64,000 nt of DNA from Thermococcus nautili (GTDB lineage Archaea; Methanobacteriota_B; Thermococci; Thermococcales; Thermococcaceae). The stretch is taken from contig NZ_CP007264.1 of NCBI RefSeq assembly GCF_000585495.1, positions 868,001 through 932,000 on the forward strand, read 5' to 3'. Both the position numbers and the translations under genes were made by a program. Every line of letters starts with the position of its first letter. The first letter of the stretch is position 1. Below, in pieces: positions 43,163 to 51,593 of this stretch. The notes beneath the pieces are model-generated. The model was not told the DNA's origin. It saw only the letters and a list, made by a program, of their open reading frames with translations, and did no database searches.

Positions 43163-44584
43163 TTACTCCTTCGCCTTCTCCCGGTACTGGGCGTACCTCA
43201 CGAGGCCTGCTAAAGCGCGGACGCCCCTCTCGGGGGTCGGGTAAACGGGAACGCCCTTCTCCTCCAGCATTCTCGCGTAGCGGTCGGTCTTCTTACCGCC
43301 CATCGCAACGGCCACAATCGGCTTGTCGCTCTTCTTCTGGTAGTCGGCTATGATGTCAATGACCTTCTCCTCCTCAAGGAGAGGAACCTGGAAGAGCACT
43401 ATGACGAGTATCGCGTCAACGTTCGGGTCCTTGGTGAAGGCCTCCAAAGCGAGTCTGTAGCGCTCCGCGTCGGTGTCTCCAACGACGTCAGTGGGGTTGC
43501 CGACGACCGCGTGCGGTGGGAACTTCTCCTTGAGGAACTTGACGGTTTCCTCGCTGAGGTCTGCCATCTTGAGGCCGAACTTCGCCACCGCGTCGCTGGC
43601 CATGACTCCTGCTCCACCGCCGTCGGTGATGATGCCTATCCTGTCGCCCTTCGGGAGCTTGTGAACGAGCTGGGCAAAGGCCTTGGCCAGGTCGAACATG
43701 TGCTCGAAGTCCTCAGCCCGTATAATGCCCGTCTGCTTGAAGACCGCGTCGTAAATCGTGTCAGCACCAGCCAGAGAACCGGTGTGGCTCGATGCCGCTT
43801 TGGCTCCGTACTCGGTCCTTCCGCTCTTGAGGGCGATGACGGGCTTGACCTTCGTTATCCTCTTGGCAGCCTCTATGAACTTCCTTCCGTCCTTGACGCC
43901 CTCGATGTAGAAGGTAACGACGTTTATGCTATCATCGTGGATGAAGTAGTCCATCAAATCGGCGTCATCAACGTCGAGCTTGTTTCCGTAGCTGACCATC
44001 TTGCCGATTCCTATGCCCGCTCCTGCCGCCCAGTCAAGCATCGCGGCCGCGAAGGCACCGCTCTGACTGACGAACGCTATCGGCCCGCTCTCGGGCCTGT
44101 CCATCTTGCTCTCCGGCAGGAAGACGGTGTCAACGCCGGTATCTGGGACGTAAACGCCAACACAGTTCGGACCGATGACGCGTATGCCGTTCTCCCTGGC
44201 AATTTCAAGGATTTCGCGTTCGAGCTTCTTGCCCTCTTCACCGAGCTCTCCAAAACCACCGGTGATTATGATGACGGCCTTTATGCCCTTCTTCGCTATC
44301 TGCCTCATCGTATCGGGCACGAAGGGGGCCGGAATCGAAATAACCGCCAAATCGGTGTCATCAGGAAGCTCCTCAACGCTGTGATAAACCTTGTATCCGT
44401 CAATCTCGTCGAGCTTGGGGTTCACGGGGTAGATGTTGCCCTTGAATACCCCGCGCTCCTTGTTCATCTTGAAGTTCTCGAAGATAACGTTACCAACCTT
44501 CCCCTTCTTGTTGGTTGCACCGATGATAGCGACCGCCTTCGGGTCGAAGAAGGGTTTCATTTCCTCCACTATCTTCTCAGCCAT
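43163..44584 (-). CDS. ADP-forming acyl-CoA synthetase, alpha subunit
   Basis: A 473-residue subunit with CoA-binding Rossmann domain (PKAVAIIGATNKKGKVGNVIF), succinyl-CoA ligase-like domains and the phosphorylated histidine in KAASSHTGSLAG. Also GPNCVGVYVPDTG and VSQSGAFAAAMLDWA. ATG 44584 follows GGAGGGACGAGC; the upstream open frame is excluded. TATA-like CTTTTATAC lies near 44624-44633. Which isoform (acetyl, aryl, 2-oxoacid-derived) cannot be told by eye. Confidence 0.93.
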   Translation of the reverse strand: MAEKIVEEMKPFFDPKAVAIIGATNKKGKVGNVIFENFKMNKERGVFKGNIYPVNPKLDEIDGYKVYHSVEELPDDTDLAVISIPAPFVPDTMRQIAKKGIKAVIIITGGFGELGEEGKKLEREILEIARENGIRVIGPNCVGVYVPDTGVDTVFLPESKMDRPESGPIAFVSQSGAFAAAMLDWAAGAGIGIGKMVSYGNKLDVDDADLMDYFIHDDSINVVTFYIEGVKDGRKFIEAAKRITKVKPVIALKSGRTEYGAKAASSHTGSLAGADTIYDAVFKQTGIIRAEDFEHMFDLAKAFAQLVHKLPKGDRIGIITDGGGAGVMASDAVAKFGLKMADLSEETVKFLKEKFPPHAVVGNPTDVVGDTDAERYRLALEAFTKDPNVDAILVIVLFQVPLLEEEKVIDIIADYQKKSDKPIVAVAMGGKKTDRYARMLEEKGVPVYPTPERGVRALAGLVRYAQYREKAKE

Positions 44585-44671
44585 GCTCGTCCCTCCAGAA
44601 GTTATCCGAGAGTTCCTTCGGTGGGGATGTATAAAAGGGTTGCGTTTTGTAAAAATGGACCTCAATGAACT

Positions 44672-45445
44672 TCAAAGCTCACCAATGTCTCTGAGAAAGG
44701 CCAGACTAACCCGGGCGTCGTCGAGACTCGAGACCTCCAGGGCACGGCTGAACTTTATAAGCTTGGGCAGGACCTTCCGCCAGGGGACGGTTCCCCTCCC
44801 GAGGGGCAGGTGCTCGTCGCTCTTCCCGGAGTTGTCGTGGAGGTGGACGTGAACGATTCTATCGCCGAGGAGCGCCATAAAGCGCTCGAAGGGAAAGCCG
44901 ACGGTGTTGAGGTGGCCGACGTCGAGGGTGACGCCGAGGCCAATGCCATCTAAAAGCTCGGCCAGCCTCTCGGGAGTCTGGGCGTCGAGTATCGGAAAGC
45001 TCGGCATGTTCTCAACGCCGACCTTAACGCCGAACTCCCCCGAAAGCCCCTCAAGCTCCCGAAGGGAATCGCGGTGAACTCTGTTGTAGTCCTCCCTGAA
45101 CTTTCTGCTCGCCGGCGAGCAGTGGCCAGGATGAACCGTAACCACGAGCGCGTTCAGACGGGAGGCAACGTCAAGCGTCTCCCGCAGGACTTCGATGGAA
45201 GCCCTCCTGAGCCTCTCGTTGAGCGAGCCGATGTTGACGTCGCTGAACGGGGCGTGGACGGTAACCCCAAGCTCGAAGCTCCCGAGAACGTCGGCGTAGG
45301 TTTTCCACGTTTCCCTCGTTAGGAAGTTCGGCCACTCGCTGACCAGCTCGACGAAGTCGAAGCCGAGCCCTTCAGCTCCCTCGAGCCAGCGTTCGAACTC
45401 CTCAGGAGTTCTACCCGTGTAAGACGTCATCGAGAGCCCTATCAT
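44672..45445 (-). CDS. Xylose isomerase-like TIM barrel protein
   Basis: A 257-residue sugar phosphate isomerase/endonuclease IV-superfamily protein. Metal-site segments are TVHAPFSDVN, VVTVHPGHCS, VGVENMPSFPIL, VTLDVGHLNTVG and VHVHLHDNSGKSDEHLPLGRG. Substrate unknown: it could be a sugar epimerase/isomerase or an AP-site nuclease, with the isomerase group closer by size. It overlaps the MgtE-like gene's stop by ATGA, so they are co-transcribed. Confidence 0.82.
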   Translation of the reverse strand: MIGLSMTSYTGRTPEEFERWLEGAEGLGFDFVELVSEWPNFLTRETWKTYADVLGSFELGVTVHAPFSDVNIGSLNERLRRASIEVLRETLDVASRLNALVVTVHPGHCSPASRKFREDYNRVHRDSLRELEGLSGEFGVKVGVENMPSFPILDAQTPERLAELLDGIGLGVTLDVGHLNTVGFPFERFMALLGDRIVHVHLHDNSGKSDEHLPLGRGTVPWRKVLPKLIKFSRALEVSSLDDARVSLAFLRDIGEL

Positions 45446-46605
45446 GCTCCCACCATCAGCTTGGCTATCGCGACGACGTAAAGGGTTCCAAATATGTCGC
45501 TGTTGTTCGCTATCAGGGGAATGGCAACGCTGTCCGGGTCTATGTTGTGCTGGAAGAGGACGTAGGAGAGCGAGTAGGCGTAGAGCATTATGAAGAGGGC
45601 CATCAGGGGATAGGTGACGGCGAGCTCAAGGGCGAACCTTGGCTCAAGACCGAGGAGGAGATAGGCTATTCCCGCGCTGAAGAGGTTGATGAGAACGCCC
45701 ATTATCGGGGCCGTCAGGAGGAGCGCGAGGATTTCCTCAAAGGGCTCCCGCGAGAAGTAGCTCTCAATCTCACCGAGGTTGAGCTTGGTTGAGGTTTTCG
45801 CGGCGATTATGGAGCCGTAGTTGCCGAAGGAGCTGAGGATTGAGGGGTAAGCGAAGCCGAGGATTACGGTAGAGGCTATAAGCCCGCTGAAGCGCTCGAG
45901 GGTGAAGCCCGAGATTAGGCTGAGCATCGCGAGGGCAGTTATCGTTGTGAAGAGCTGCTTGTACTTCAGGAACTCGGCAAACCTGACGCGGGAGAGGAAC
46001 CAGAGGACGAGCAGGAGGAGGAGTGAAGCCCCGTTTAGTGTCCAGAACGCCTTACCGCTCGCCTCGAGGAGGAGAATGAACCCGATTAGCGTTGGAATCG
46101 TCAGCAAATCGCCCATCGAGGCGACGAGAGGTGCCGCGAGGCTGTCGGGGTCAACGTCCCTCTTGAAGGCCAGGATTGTTATTCCAGCCGTGAAGTAGCC
46201 GAGGATTAGCGAGACGAGTATCGTCGAGCCGATGACTATGAAGAGTATCTCGAACGCGTGATAGCGGATTCCCCTTATGACACCTATCGCCCAGAGGAGC
46301 GTTACGGGAATCAGCGAAAGGAGCATGGCGATGACGACGTTCTCGAGGACCTTTCTGTCCTTCATCGAGGGCTCGAGCTCACCGAGGTAGAGCATCGTGG
46401 AAAAGCGCGAGGCCATCGAGCTGAAAACGTTTCCGCGGAGACCCATCATTCCAGGGAGGATGACGAGCAGGCCCGGGTAGCTTTTCCTGATTCTGTCGAG
46501 GTATTTGCCGAGGAACGTTCCCCCGAAGAAACCTATGACTAGCGAAAGGACGAGTGAGGGAAGGGACACCCTGAAGGCGTTTCGAACCTTATCACCAAAC
46601 GACAT
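45442..46605 (-). CDS. MgtE-type divalent cation transporter with two membrane repeats
   Basis: A 387-residue integral membrane protein built from a duplicated MgtE domain. Repeat 1 has LPGMMGLRGNVFSSMASRFST and DPDSLAAPLVASMGDLLTIP; repeat 2 has FGNYGSIIAAKTSTKLNLG and DPDSVAIPLIANNSDIFG. The aspartates in DPDS and GD/SD segments line the ion path in MgtE. No CBS domains are present. I choose ATG 46605: TATA-like GTTTAAATG (46627-46635) lies about 25 nt upstream, so the mRNA is leaderless. Confidence 0.87.
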   Translation of the reverse strand: MSFGDKVRNAFRVSLPSLVLSLVIGFFGGTFLGKYLDRIRKSYPGLLVILPGMMGLRGNVFSSMASRFSTMLYLGELEPSMKDRKVLENVVIAMLLSLIPVTLLWAIGVIRGIRYHAFEILFIVIGSTILVSLILGYFTAGITILAFKRDVDPDSLAAPLVASMGDLLTIPTLIGFILLLEASGKAFWTLNGASLLLLLVLWFLSRVRFAEFLKYKQLFTTITALAMLSLISGFTLERFSGLIASTVILGFAYPSILSSFGNYGSIIAAKTSTKLNLGEIESYFSREPFEEILALLLTAPIMGVLINLFSAGIAYLLLGLEPRFALELAVTYPLMALFIMLYAYSLSYVLFQHNIDPDSVAIPLIANNSDIFGTLYVVAIAKLMVGA

Positions 46606-46690
46606 CGAGGGAAAGTCGCTGGAGGGCATTTAAACGTTTGTGCCGAAAAGTTAAATAATCGCCCGCCCAACTTAGACCGGTGAAGCGGGA

Positions 46691-47296
46691 GTGGAGGAAT
46701 GGGACGAGGTTGAGGTTCCCAAGAACGTTAAGGACATCTTCATCGAGATGAAGAACACGGCCGAGCTCATGGTTGATTTGGCCTATTCGGCGGTTCTCTT
46801 CAAGGAGAAGGAGATGGCGGAGGAGGTTTTGGAGCTTGAGGAATACCTTGACATACTGAACTACAACCTCGCGGTGAGGGCCGTTTTGGCGGCGAGGAAT
46901 ATGAAAGAAGCGGAAAGGATAACGTCCATTCTCCAGATGGCCCGCTCCATAGACGACATCTCCGACGCGGCAGGGGATTTGGCGAAAATGGTCCTTGAGG
47001 AAAAGCTCCATCCGCTGATTACAGAAGTAATCCTGGAGAGCGAAGAAACCATAGGCAAAATCGTCGTTTCCCCCGAGTCTGTGCTGGTCGGCAAAACCCT
47101 TGAGGAGCTCGACCTCGCGACGAACACCGGGGTGAGGATAATCGCAATAAGGCGCGGAAAGAGGTGGATTTTCGACCCCGACGAGGACACCAAGATATTC
47201 CCCAACGACATCCTCATCGGCAGGGGAACGAGAACTGCCCTGGACTACCTGAAGGAGATAGCGAGGGGCAACATCAAGGTGATGCCCAATGAATGA
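46691..47296 (+). CDS. PhoU-RCK_C (TrkA-C) domain protein 1, GTG start
   Basis: A 201-residue protein. The N-terminal half is PhoU-like helices (VKDIFIEMKNTAELMVDLAYSAVLFKE). The C-terminal half is an RCK_C/TrkA-C domain (VVSPESVLVGKTLEELDLATNTGVRIIAIRRGKRW, FPNDILIGRG). Such proteins bind regulatory ligands for cation channels and transporters. It is divergent from the MgtE-like gene and overlaps its paralogue by 8 nt. TATA-like GTTAAATAA lies near 46651-46659. Confidence 0.85.
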   Translation: MEEWDEVEVPKNVKDIFIEMKNTAELMVDLAYSAVLFKEKEMAEEVLELEEYLDILNYNLAVRAVLAARNMKEAERITSILQMARSIDDISDAAGDLAKMVLEEKLHPLITEVILESEETIGKIVVSPESVLVGKTLEELDLATNTGVRIIAIRRGKRWIFDPDEDTKIFPNDILIGRGTRTALDYLKEIARGNIKVMPNE

Positions 47297-47867
47297 GTTC
47301 GACGAGATTAGGAACTGCCTCGTCGAGATGAAGGATTTATCGGCCCTCATGATTGACCTGGCCTTTTCATCGGTCATGTACAACAGCGAGGACATAGCCG
47401 AGGAGGTCTATCTCTTAGAGGAGAAGATGGACGACCTGACTTTGAAGGTCAAGAAGCTTGCCCTCCGCGCGGCTAAGAGGGAAGAAGACCCCGAAAGCCT
47501 GCTGAGCATAATAGACCTGGCGGACATCAACGAGCGCATAAGCGATGCCGCCTACGGGATAGCGGACATAATCCTCCGCGACATCGAGCCCCACCCGATT
47601 ATTCAGAAGATAATGGAGGACACCGAGGAGGAGCTCGGTCGCGTTACTGTAAGGGCCGGCTCGGTTCTCATCGGCAAGACCCTTGAACAGCTCAAGCTTC
47701 CGAGCAAGATAGGCACGAGGATTCTGGCAATAAAGCGCGGCGAGCGCTACATCTACAACCCCGGAAGGAAGGACACGATTGAAGAAGGTGACGTCCTCAT
47801 AGCGGTCAGCTCGGACATGGACAAGCTGAGAAAGCTGGCGGGCGAGGAAGTGGAAGAGGAGGAGTGA
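47289..47867 (+). CDS. PhoU-RCK_C (TrkA-C) domain protein 2
   Basis: A 192-residue paralogue of the preceding gene with the same layout: PhoU-like helices (FDEIRNCLVEMKDLSALMIDLAFSSVMYN) then RCK_C (VRAGSVLIGKTLEQLKLPSKIGTRILAIKRG, EEGDVLIAVSS). An acidic tail (GEEVEEEE) ends it. The two probably form a heteromeric regulator of the divergent MgtE-type transporter. Confidence 0.85.
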   Translation: MNEFDEIRNCLVEMKDLSALMIDLAFSSVMYNSEDIAEEVYLLEEKMDDLTLKVKKLALRAAKREEDPESLLSIIDLADINERISDAAYGIADIILRDIEPHPIIQKIMEDTEEELGRVTVRAGSVLIGKTLEQLKLPSKIGTRILAIKRGERYIYNPGRKDTIEEGDVLIAVSSDMDKLRKLAGEEVEEEE

Positions 47868-47915
47868 CCTCTTTCATTCGAAAACTTTTTATTCTCTGCT
47901 GTAGTTTCTCTTGCA

Positions 47916-48671
47916 GTGGTCGCGGTGAAGCTGAGGACTCTGGCGGTAGTGCTGGGTGTTCTCCTCGTAACTGCGTATTCCCTCGCGTGGCTCCACGAGA
48001 GAACCTTAGTGCATCACGGAAGCTCCCGCGTTTTCTGGCTTGAGGGAGAGAACATAACCTCAAACGGCTCCAACCTCTCAAGCATCCTCGGGGACTTCAG
48101 GACACTGGGGTTCGTCGAAAGAGAAGTTAACGGCTCCGTCGGCATGAGACTCCGGTATATCCCCCGGGCGCTGTGGGCCACCGCAGGGCAGTGCAGTATT
48201 GAAGGGCCACTCCTGATAACGCTGTCCCCAAACCGGACAACTTCAATAGAGCACATCTCGGTCAGGGCCACCCTCGCCGGCGATGGATGGGCCGACGAAA
48301 TCTGGCCCGATTTTGCAGACCCCAACCCCATCGTCATCCCTCCCAAATTCGAAGGAGGGCCGAGCTGTCCCGGCGAAAGCGAGGAAAGTCTGTGCGCCCG
48401 GTTCTGGGCGGTTAAGCCCCTCTGGGGCAGGAAGGTAAGGCTGTATCTCCATCCGGACTTTACCCTGCTCCAAAACGGCTCCACATGCAACGGGAGCGTT
48501 CTCCTTGAGGTCCGCGTTGAATACCTGGTGAGAACGGGCTTTTTCACGTCCAGGCGGGAAGCGATGGTTGTCAGGCTCCCAGTGAAGCTCCACATCTACA
48601 ACCTTCCAGAGCCGACATCCAGGATAGTTGTGAGGTACAAAAACGAAACTACCGTATATCCTCGTCCCTGA
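47916..48671 (+). CDS. Exported or membrane-anchored hypothetical protein
   Basis: A 251-residue protein with an N-terminal membrane helix (LRTLAVVLGVLLVTAYSLAWL) and an extracellular part rich in N-x-S/T sites (NITSNGSNLSS, NRTTS, NGSTCNGS). Four cysteines (QCSIEG, PSCPG, SLCARF, STCNG) could form disulfides. Start GTG 47916 or 47925; no clear ribosome binding site, and a TATA-like CTTTTTATT near 47885. Its end overlaps the convergent nth gene by 23 nt. Function unknown. Confidence 0.6.
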   Translation: MVAVKLRTLAVVLGVLLVTAYSLAWLHERTLVHHGSSRVFWLEGENITSNGSNLSSILGDFRTLGFVEREVNGSVGMRLRYIPRALWATAGQCSIEGPLLITLSPNRTTSIEHISVRATLAGDGWADEIWPDFADPNPIVIPPKFEGGPSCPGESEESLCARFWAVKPLWGRKVRLYLHPDFTLLQNGSTCNGSVLLEVRVEYLVRTGFFTSRREAMVVRLPVKLHIYNLPEPTSRIVVRYKNETTVYPRP

Positions 48672-49362
48672 CGAGCCCCTTCGCGTAGGGACAGAGCTCC
48701 TTCAGCGGACAGCTTTCGCACTTCGGCCTTATCGGCTTGCATATGCTCCTCCCGTGGTCTACCATCGCGTGGTTCACGTAAATCCACTTGTCCCTCGGAA
48801 TCAGCTCCATCAAGTATTCCTCGACCTTCTCCGGAGGAACCCTCGGCGGGGCCAGACCGAGGCGCTTGCTTATCCTGTTCACGTGAGTATCAACGGGAAT
48901 GGCCTGCCTTCCAAAGCCGTAAGCCAGAACGATGTTGGCGCACTTCCGGCCGATGCCGGGCAGTTTCATCAGCTCGTTGATGTCATCGGGCACTCTGCCA
49001 CCGTACTTCTCAAGGATTATCCGCGAGGCTTCCACAATCCACTCGCCCTTCGTCTTCCAGAGGCCGACGCCCCTCTTCCTGAGGAACTCGCGCATCTCGT
49101 CAACCGGCGTGTTGGCTATCGTCTCGATGTCCCTGTATTTCTCAAAAAGCTCCTCCCAGACGCGATAAGTTACTTCGTCCCTCATGCGCTGGGAGATTAT
49201 GCAGTGAACCAGCGTCCTGTAGGGGTCGCCGATTAGGAGCTTTTCCCTCGGGTGAGTCTTCATGAGGATTTCAACGATTTTTTCGGCCCTTTTCCTCTTC
49301 TCCTCCCAGCTCTCCTCGAAGGTGAAGCCCTCAAGGCTCAACGACCGTGACTTCCCTGCCAT
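48649..49362 (-). CDS. nth: Endonuclease III
   Basis: A 237-residue HhH-GPD glycosylase/AP lyase removing oxidised pyrimidines. The hairpin LPGIGRKCANIVLAYG contains the catalytic Lys, IPVDTHVNRISKRLG the Asp, and the C-terminal 4Fe-4S site is CKPIRPKCESCPLKELC. The ATG at 49362 lies inside the end of the upstream gene (32-nt overlap); a TTG at 49341 would give a shorter overlap, but GGTGGTAGTGC favours the ATG. Confidence 0.94.
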   Translation of the reverse strand: MAGKSRSLSLEGFTFEESWEEKRKRAEKIVEILMKTHPREKLLIGDPYRTLVHCIISQRMRDEVTYRVWEELFEKYRDIETIANTPVDEMREFLRKRGVGLWKTKGEWIVEASRIILEKYGGRVPDDINELMKLPGIGRKCANIVLAYGFGRQAIPVDTHVNRISKRLGLAPPRVPPEKVEEYLMELIPRDKWIYVNHAMVDHGRSICKPIRPKCESCPLKELCPYAKGLVRDEDIR

Positions 49363-49759
49363 GCACTACCACCACCTTTCCCTCGGCCACTCTAACCTTT
49401 TTCAGGTTCTCGAACTCTCTGCTATAAACCTTTTGCCCGCTCCAGTTGTAGATTCGAACCTCGCTCCCGAGGACGACGACGAGCCCCTTCGCAAAGGGAA
49501 CGGCATCATTTACCTCCCTCTCGAACTCGAGCGTGAACTCCTCGACCTCCCCAGCGGAGAACTCGATTTTTGTGGCCTTGTCCACCTTCAGGGGGCTCGG
49601 CTCCGCTAAGAGAACCTTAAACGGCAGGGGCTTTCCAAGGAGTTCCACCTCGACGGTCTCTCCAGTCTTCAGCTCCCTGCCCCTGAGCTTCTCCCTCACT
49701 ATATCCTCGAAACCGGCTGGAAGTTCAGCCTCGAAGAGAGGTTTTAAAACGACCTTCAT
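49331..49759 (-). CDS. Hypothetical protein, possibly double-psi barrel fold
   Basis: A 142-residue all-beta protein. The stretch FEDIVREKLRGRELKTGETVEVELLGKPLPFKVLLAEPSPLKVDKATKIEF resembles the N-domains of Cdc48/Ufd1-type proteins, and the second half (VVVLGSEVRIYNWSGQKVYSREF) looks like a small beta propeller blade or barrel. Neither call is firm. It precedes nth with a 32-nt overlap and GGTGGTTCC before its ATG. Confidence 0.62.
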   Translation of the reverse strand: MKVVLKPLFEAELPAGFEDIVREKLRGRELKTGETVEVELLGKPLPFKVLLAEPSPLKVDKATKIEFSAGEVEEFTLEFEREVNDAVPFAKGLVVVLGSEVRIYNWSGQKVYSREFENLKKVRVAEGKVVVVHGREVTVVEP

Positions 49760-49798
49760 GGAACCACCAAAAAGGGATTGGGAGGTGAGGAAAAAAGG

Positions 49799-51565
49799 TT
49801 AGCGCCTCCGCGTGGTTAGCGGAAGGACTGCAAGGGCAAAGAGCAGGACTGCACCGGGTCCGCAGATTCCGCTGGACGTCTCTGGCGGCGAGGCCGTCGT
49901 CGGCCGCTGAACCCCGACGTGAACCCGCCTGCTGACCCCAAGGACGTGCTCATCGGGAATCCACGCCGGAGGCTTCTCGCCGAGCGTTCTAAGAATCGCG
50001 GCGAGCAGGGGATGGCTCTCCGTCTTCGGCTTCCTATCTGCGGTGATTTCCCAGACCATAACGCCCCCCAGGGTGTGGTTGAGGGCGTATTCCACCTTAA
50101 TCGCTATGCTCTCGGGGTCGTCGTAGGTTATGAAAACGCCCCTGCAGTAGGCCCAGGGCACCTTTGAGGCGCTGCTCCAGTAGCGGGTGCACTTTCCGCT
50201 CGCTATCCTGCCGGCTATATCCCAGTAATCCATAACCCCATGCGTTTCCACAGCCGGCCCCCAGGTGCCGGAGGGAGTGCCATTAAAGGGCTGGTAGAGA
50301 CCATGATTGGTCGGTGGAACGTTGGCGAAGCTCCTGCCGTAGAAGGGAACTCCGAGGACGAGCTTCTCGCCGGGAACCCTCTTCAGGTACCAGCTTATCG
50401 TTTCATTGACGCTCCCGAGCCCGGGCCCGCTGGGGTCCCGGTAGAGGGGCGCGTTGAAGTAGGTGACGTTCAGCCAAGGCCCCGCGTAGTCGTAGGCCAT
50501 GACGTCTATGAAATCAACGATTTTTGAAACCTCCCCCCAGTTCACCCGGGACGCTATGGTCGTGTCAGCCGGCGCGGCGACGGTCAGGAGGTAATGCTTC
50601 CACGTGCTCGCGTTGTCGAGGGCTTTCCTGAGGGTTTTGAGAAGGAGGACGAAGTTCTCTCCGTCATCGGGCCGGACGTGGTTCCCCTCCATGCCCCCTC
50701 CGCCGGGGTACTCCCAGTCGATGTCAACGCCGTCGAAGCCGTACTTTTTGAGTATCTCAACGACGCTCCCCGCAAAGTTCTCGCGCTTGATGGGGTCTGC
50801 GGCTATGTCGGAGAAGTACTTGCTCAGTGTCCATCCTCCAACGGAGACGAGGATTTTGACGGCTGGATATTTCTTTTTAAGCCTTTGAAGTGCCTCAAAG
50901 TTCATTGGGTCCGCGTACGGGTCGGCCCACGTGACGGTTCCGTTCGGCAGGGGCTTCAGGAAGGCGTAGAGCACGTGGGTGACGTTCTCGAAGGGTATGC
51001 TGTAGGGTGAGAACGCCCTCGCGTAGATGCCCCAGGAGATGTAGTAGACGACGATGCGGTACGGCTGGGGAGGTGTTTTCACTATTAAGACGTTGGAGGG
51101 CCTTCCAAGCTTGCCACCCTTGAAAACCGGCCGGATGAAGTAGTAGTAAGTCGTGTTTCCCCTTAAGGAGTCGTCAACGAAGTTGGTGGCCGGGATTATT
51201 GGACCGAGCCTCTCCCAGTCCCCGCCCCCTGGAGGGCTGGACGTGACGTGCTTGGCCCGCCAGAGGGAACCGTTGTACTCCACTATCTCACCGGTGAGGT
51301 AGGCCTCCCCGGGATTGAACTTGGAGTAGTTGCTCCAGTTCACGGTGATGAGAAGGCTCTCCGTCAGGTTGTCCATGGAGGTGCTCCGATAAACGCGATA
51401 CGCTATTGCACCTTTAACCGGGTTCCAAGTGAGGTTTACGGCGTCCCAGCCTAGGATGTTCCCGTTGAGCTGAGGGATGTTGTTTGCAGAAGCCCTTCCA
51501 GGAAGAGCCGTCCCGATAGAACAGACAACGAGAAAAACAAGGAGAATAGAGAGGACGCGGTTCAT
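49799..51565 (-). CDS. GH18 chitinase with CGP-CTERM cell-surface anchor
   Basis: A 588-residue secreted enzyme. Signal peptide (MNRVLSILLVFLVVCSIGTA), a fibronectin-III-like domain with an inserted chitin-binding CBM5/12 unit (YLTGEIVEYNGSLWRAKHVTS), then a GH18 barrel with catalytic DGVDIDWEYP. It ends in the Thermococcales CGP-CTERM tail (ICGPGAVLLFALAVLPL then TRRR), predicting processing and lipid or surface anchoring. It closely parallels the first third of the 1631-residue chitinase directly upstream, so the two arose by duplication. ATG 51565 follows GGGGTGG. Confidence 0.92.
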   Translation of the reverse strand: MNRVLSILLVFLVVCSIGTALPGRASANNIPQLNGNILGWDAVNLTWNPVKGAIAYRVYRSTSMDNLTESLLITVNWSNYSKFNPGEAYLTGEIVEYNGSLWRAKHVTSSPPGGGDWERLGPIIPATNFVDDSLRGNTTYYYFIRPVFKGGKLGRPSNVLIVKTPPQPYRIVVYYISWGIYARAFSPYSIPFENVTHVLYAFLKPLPNGTVTWADPYADPMNFEALQRLKKKYPAVKILVSVGGWTLSKYFSDIAADPIKRENFAGSVVEILKKYGFDGVDIDWEYPGGGGMEGNHVRPDDGENFVLLLKTLRKALDNASTWKHYLLTVAAPADTTIASRVNWGEVSKIVDFIDVMAYDYAGPWLNVTYFNAPLYRDPSGPGLGSVNETISWYLKRVPGEKLVLGVPFYGRSFANVPPTNHGLYQPFNGTPSGTWGPAVETHGVMDYWDIAGRIASGKCTRYWSSASKVPWAYCRGVFITYDDPESIAIKVEYALNHTLGGVMVWEITADRKPKTESHPLLAAILRTLGEKPPAWIPDEHVLGVSRRVHVGVQRPTTASPPETSSGICGPGAVLLFALAVLPLTTRRR

Positions 51566-51593
51566 AGAACCACCCCTGAAAAGGAAAGGGAAA

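Noticed and set aside
43511-44668. Long 385-residue plus-strand reading frame
   Set aside because: It runs antisense to the clear acyl-CoA synthetase alpha gene. Such long shadows are common in this GC-rich genome, and it lacks motifs.
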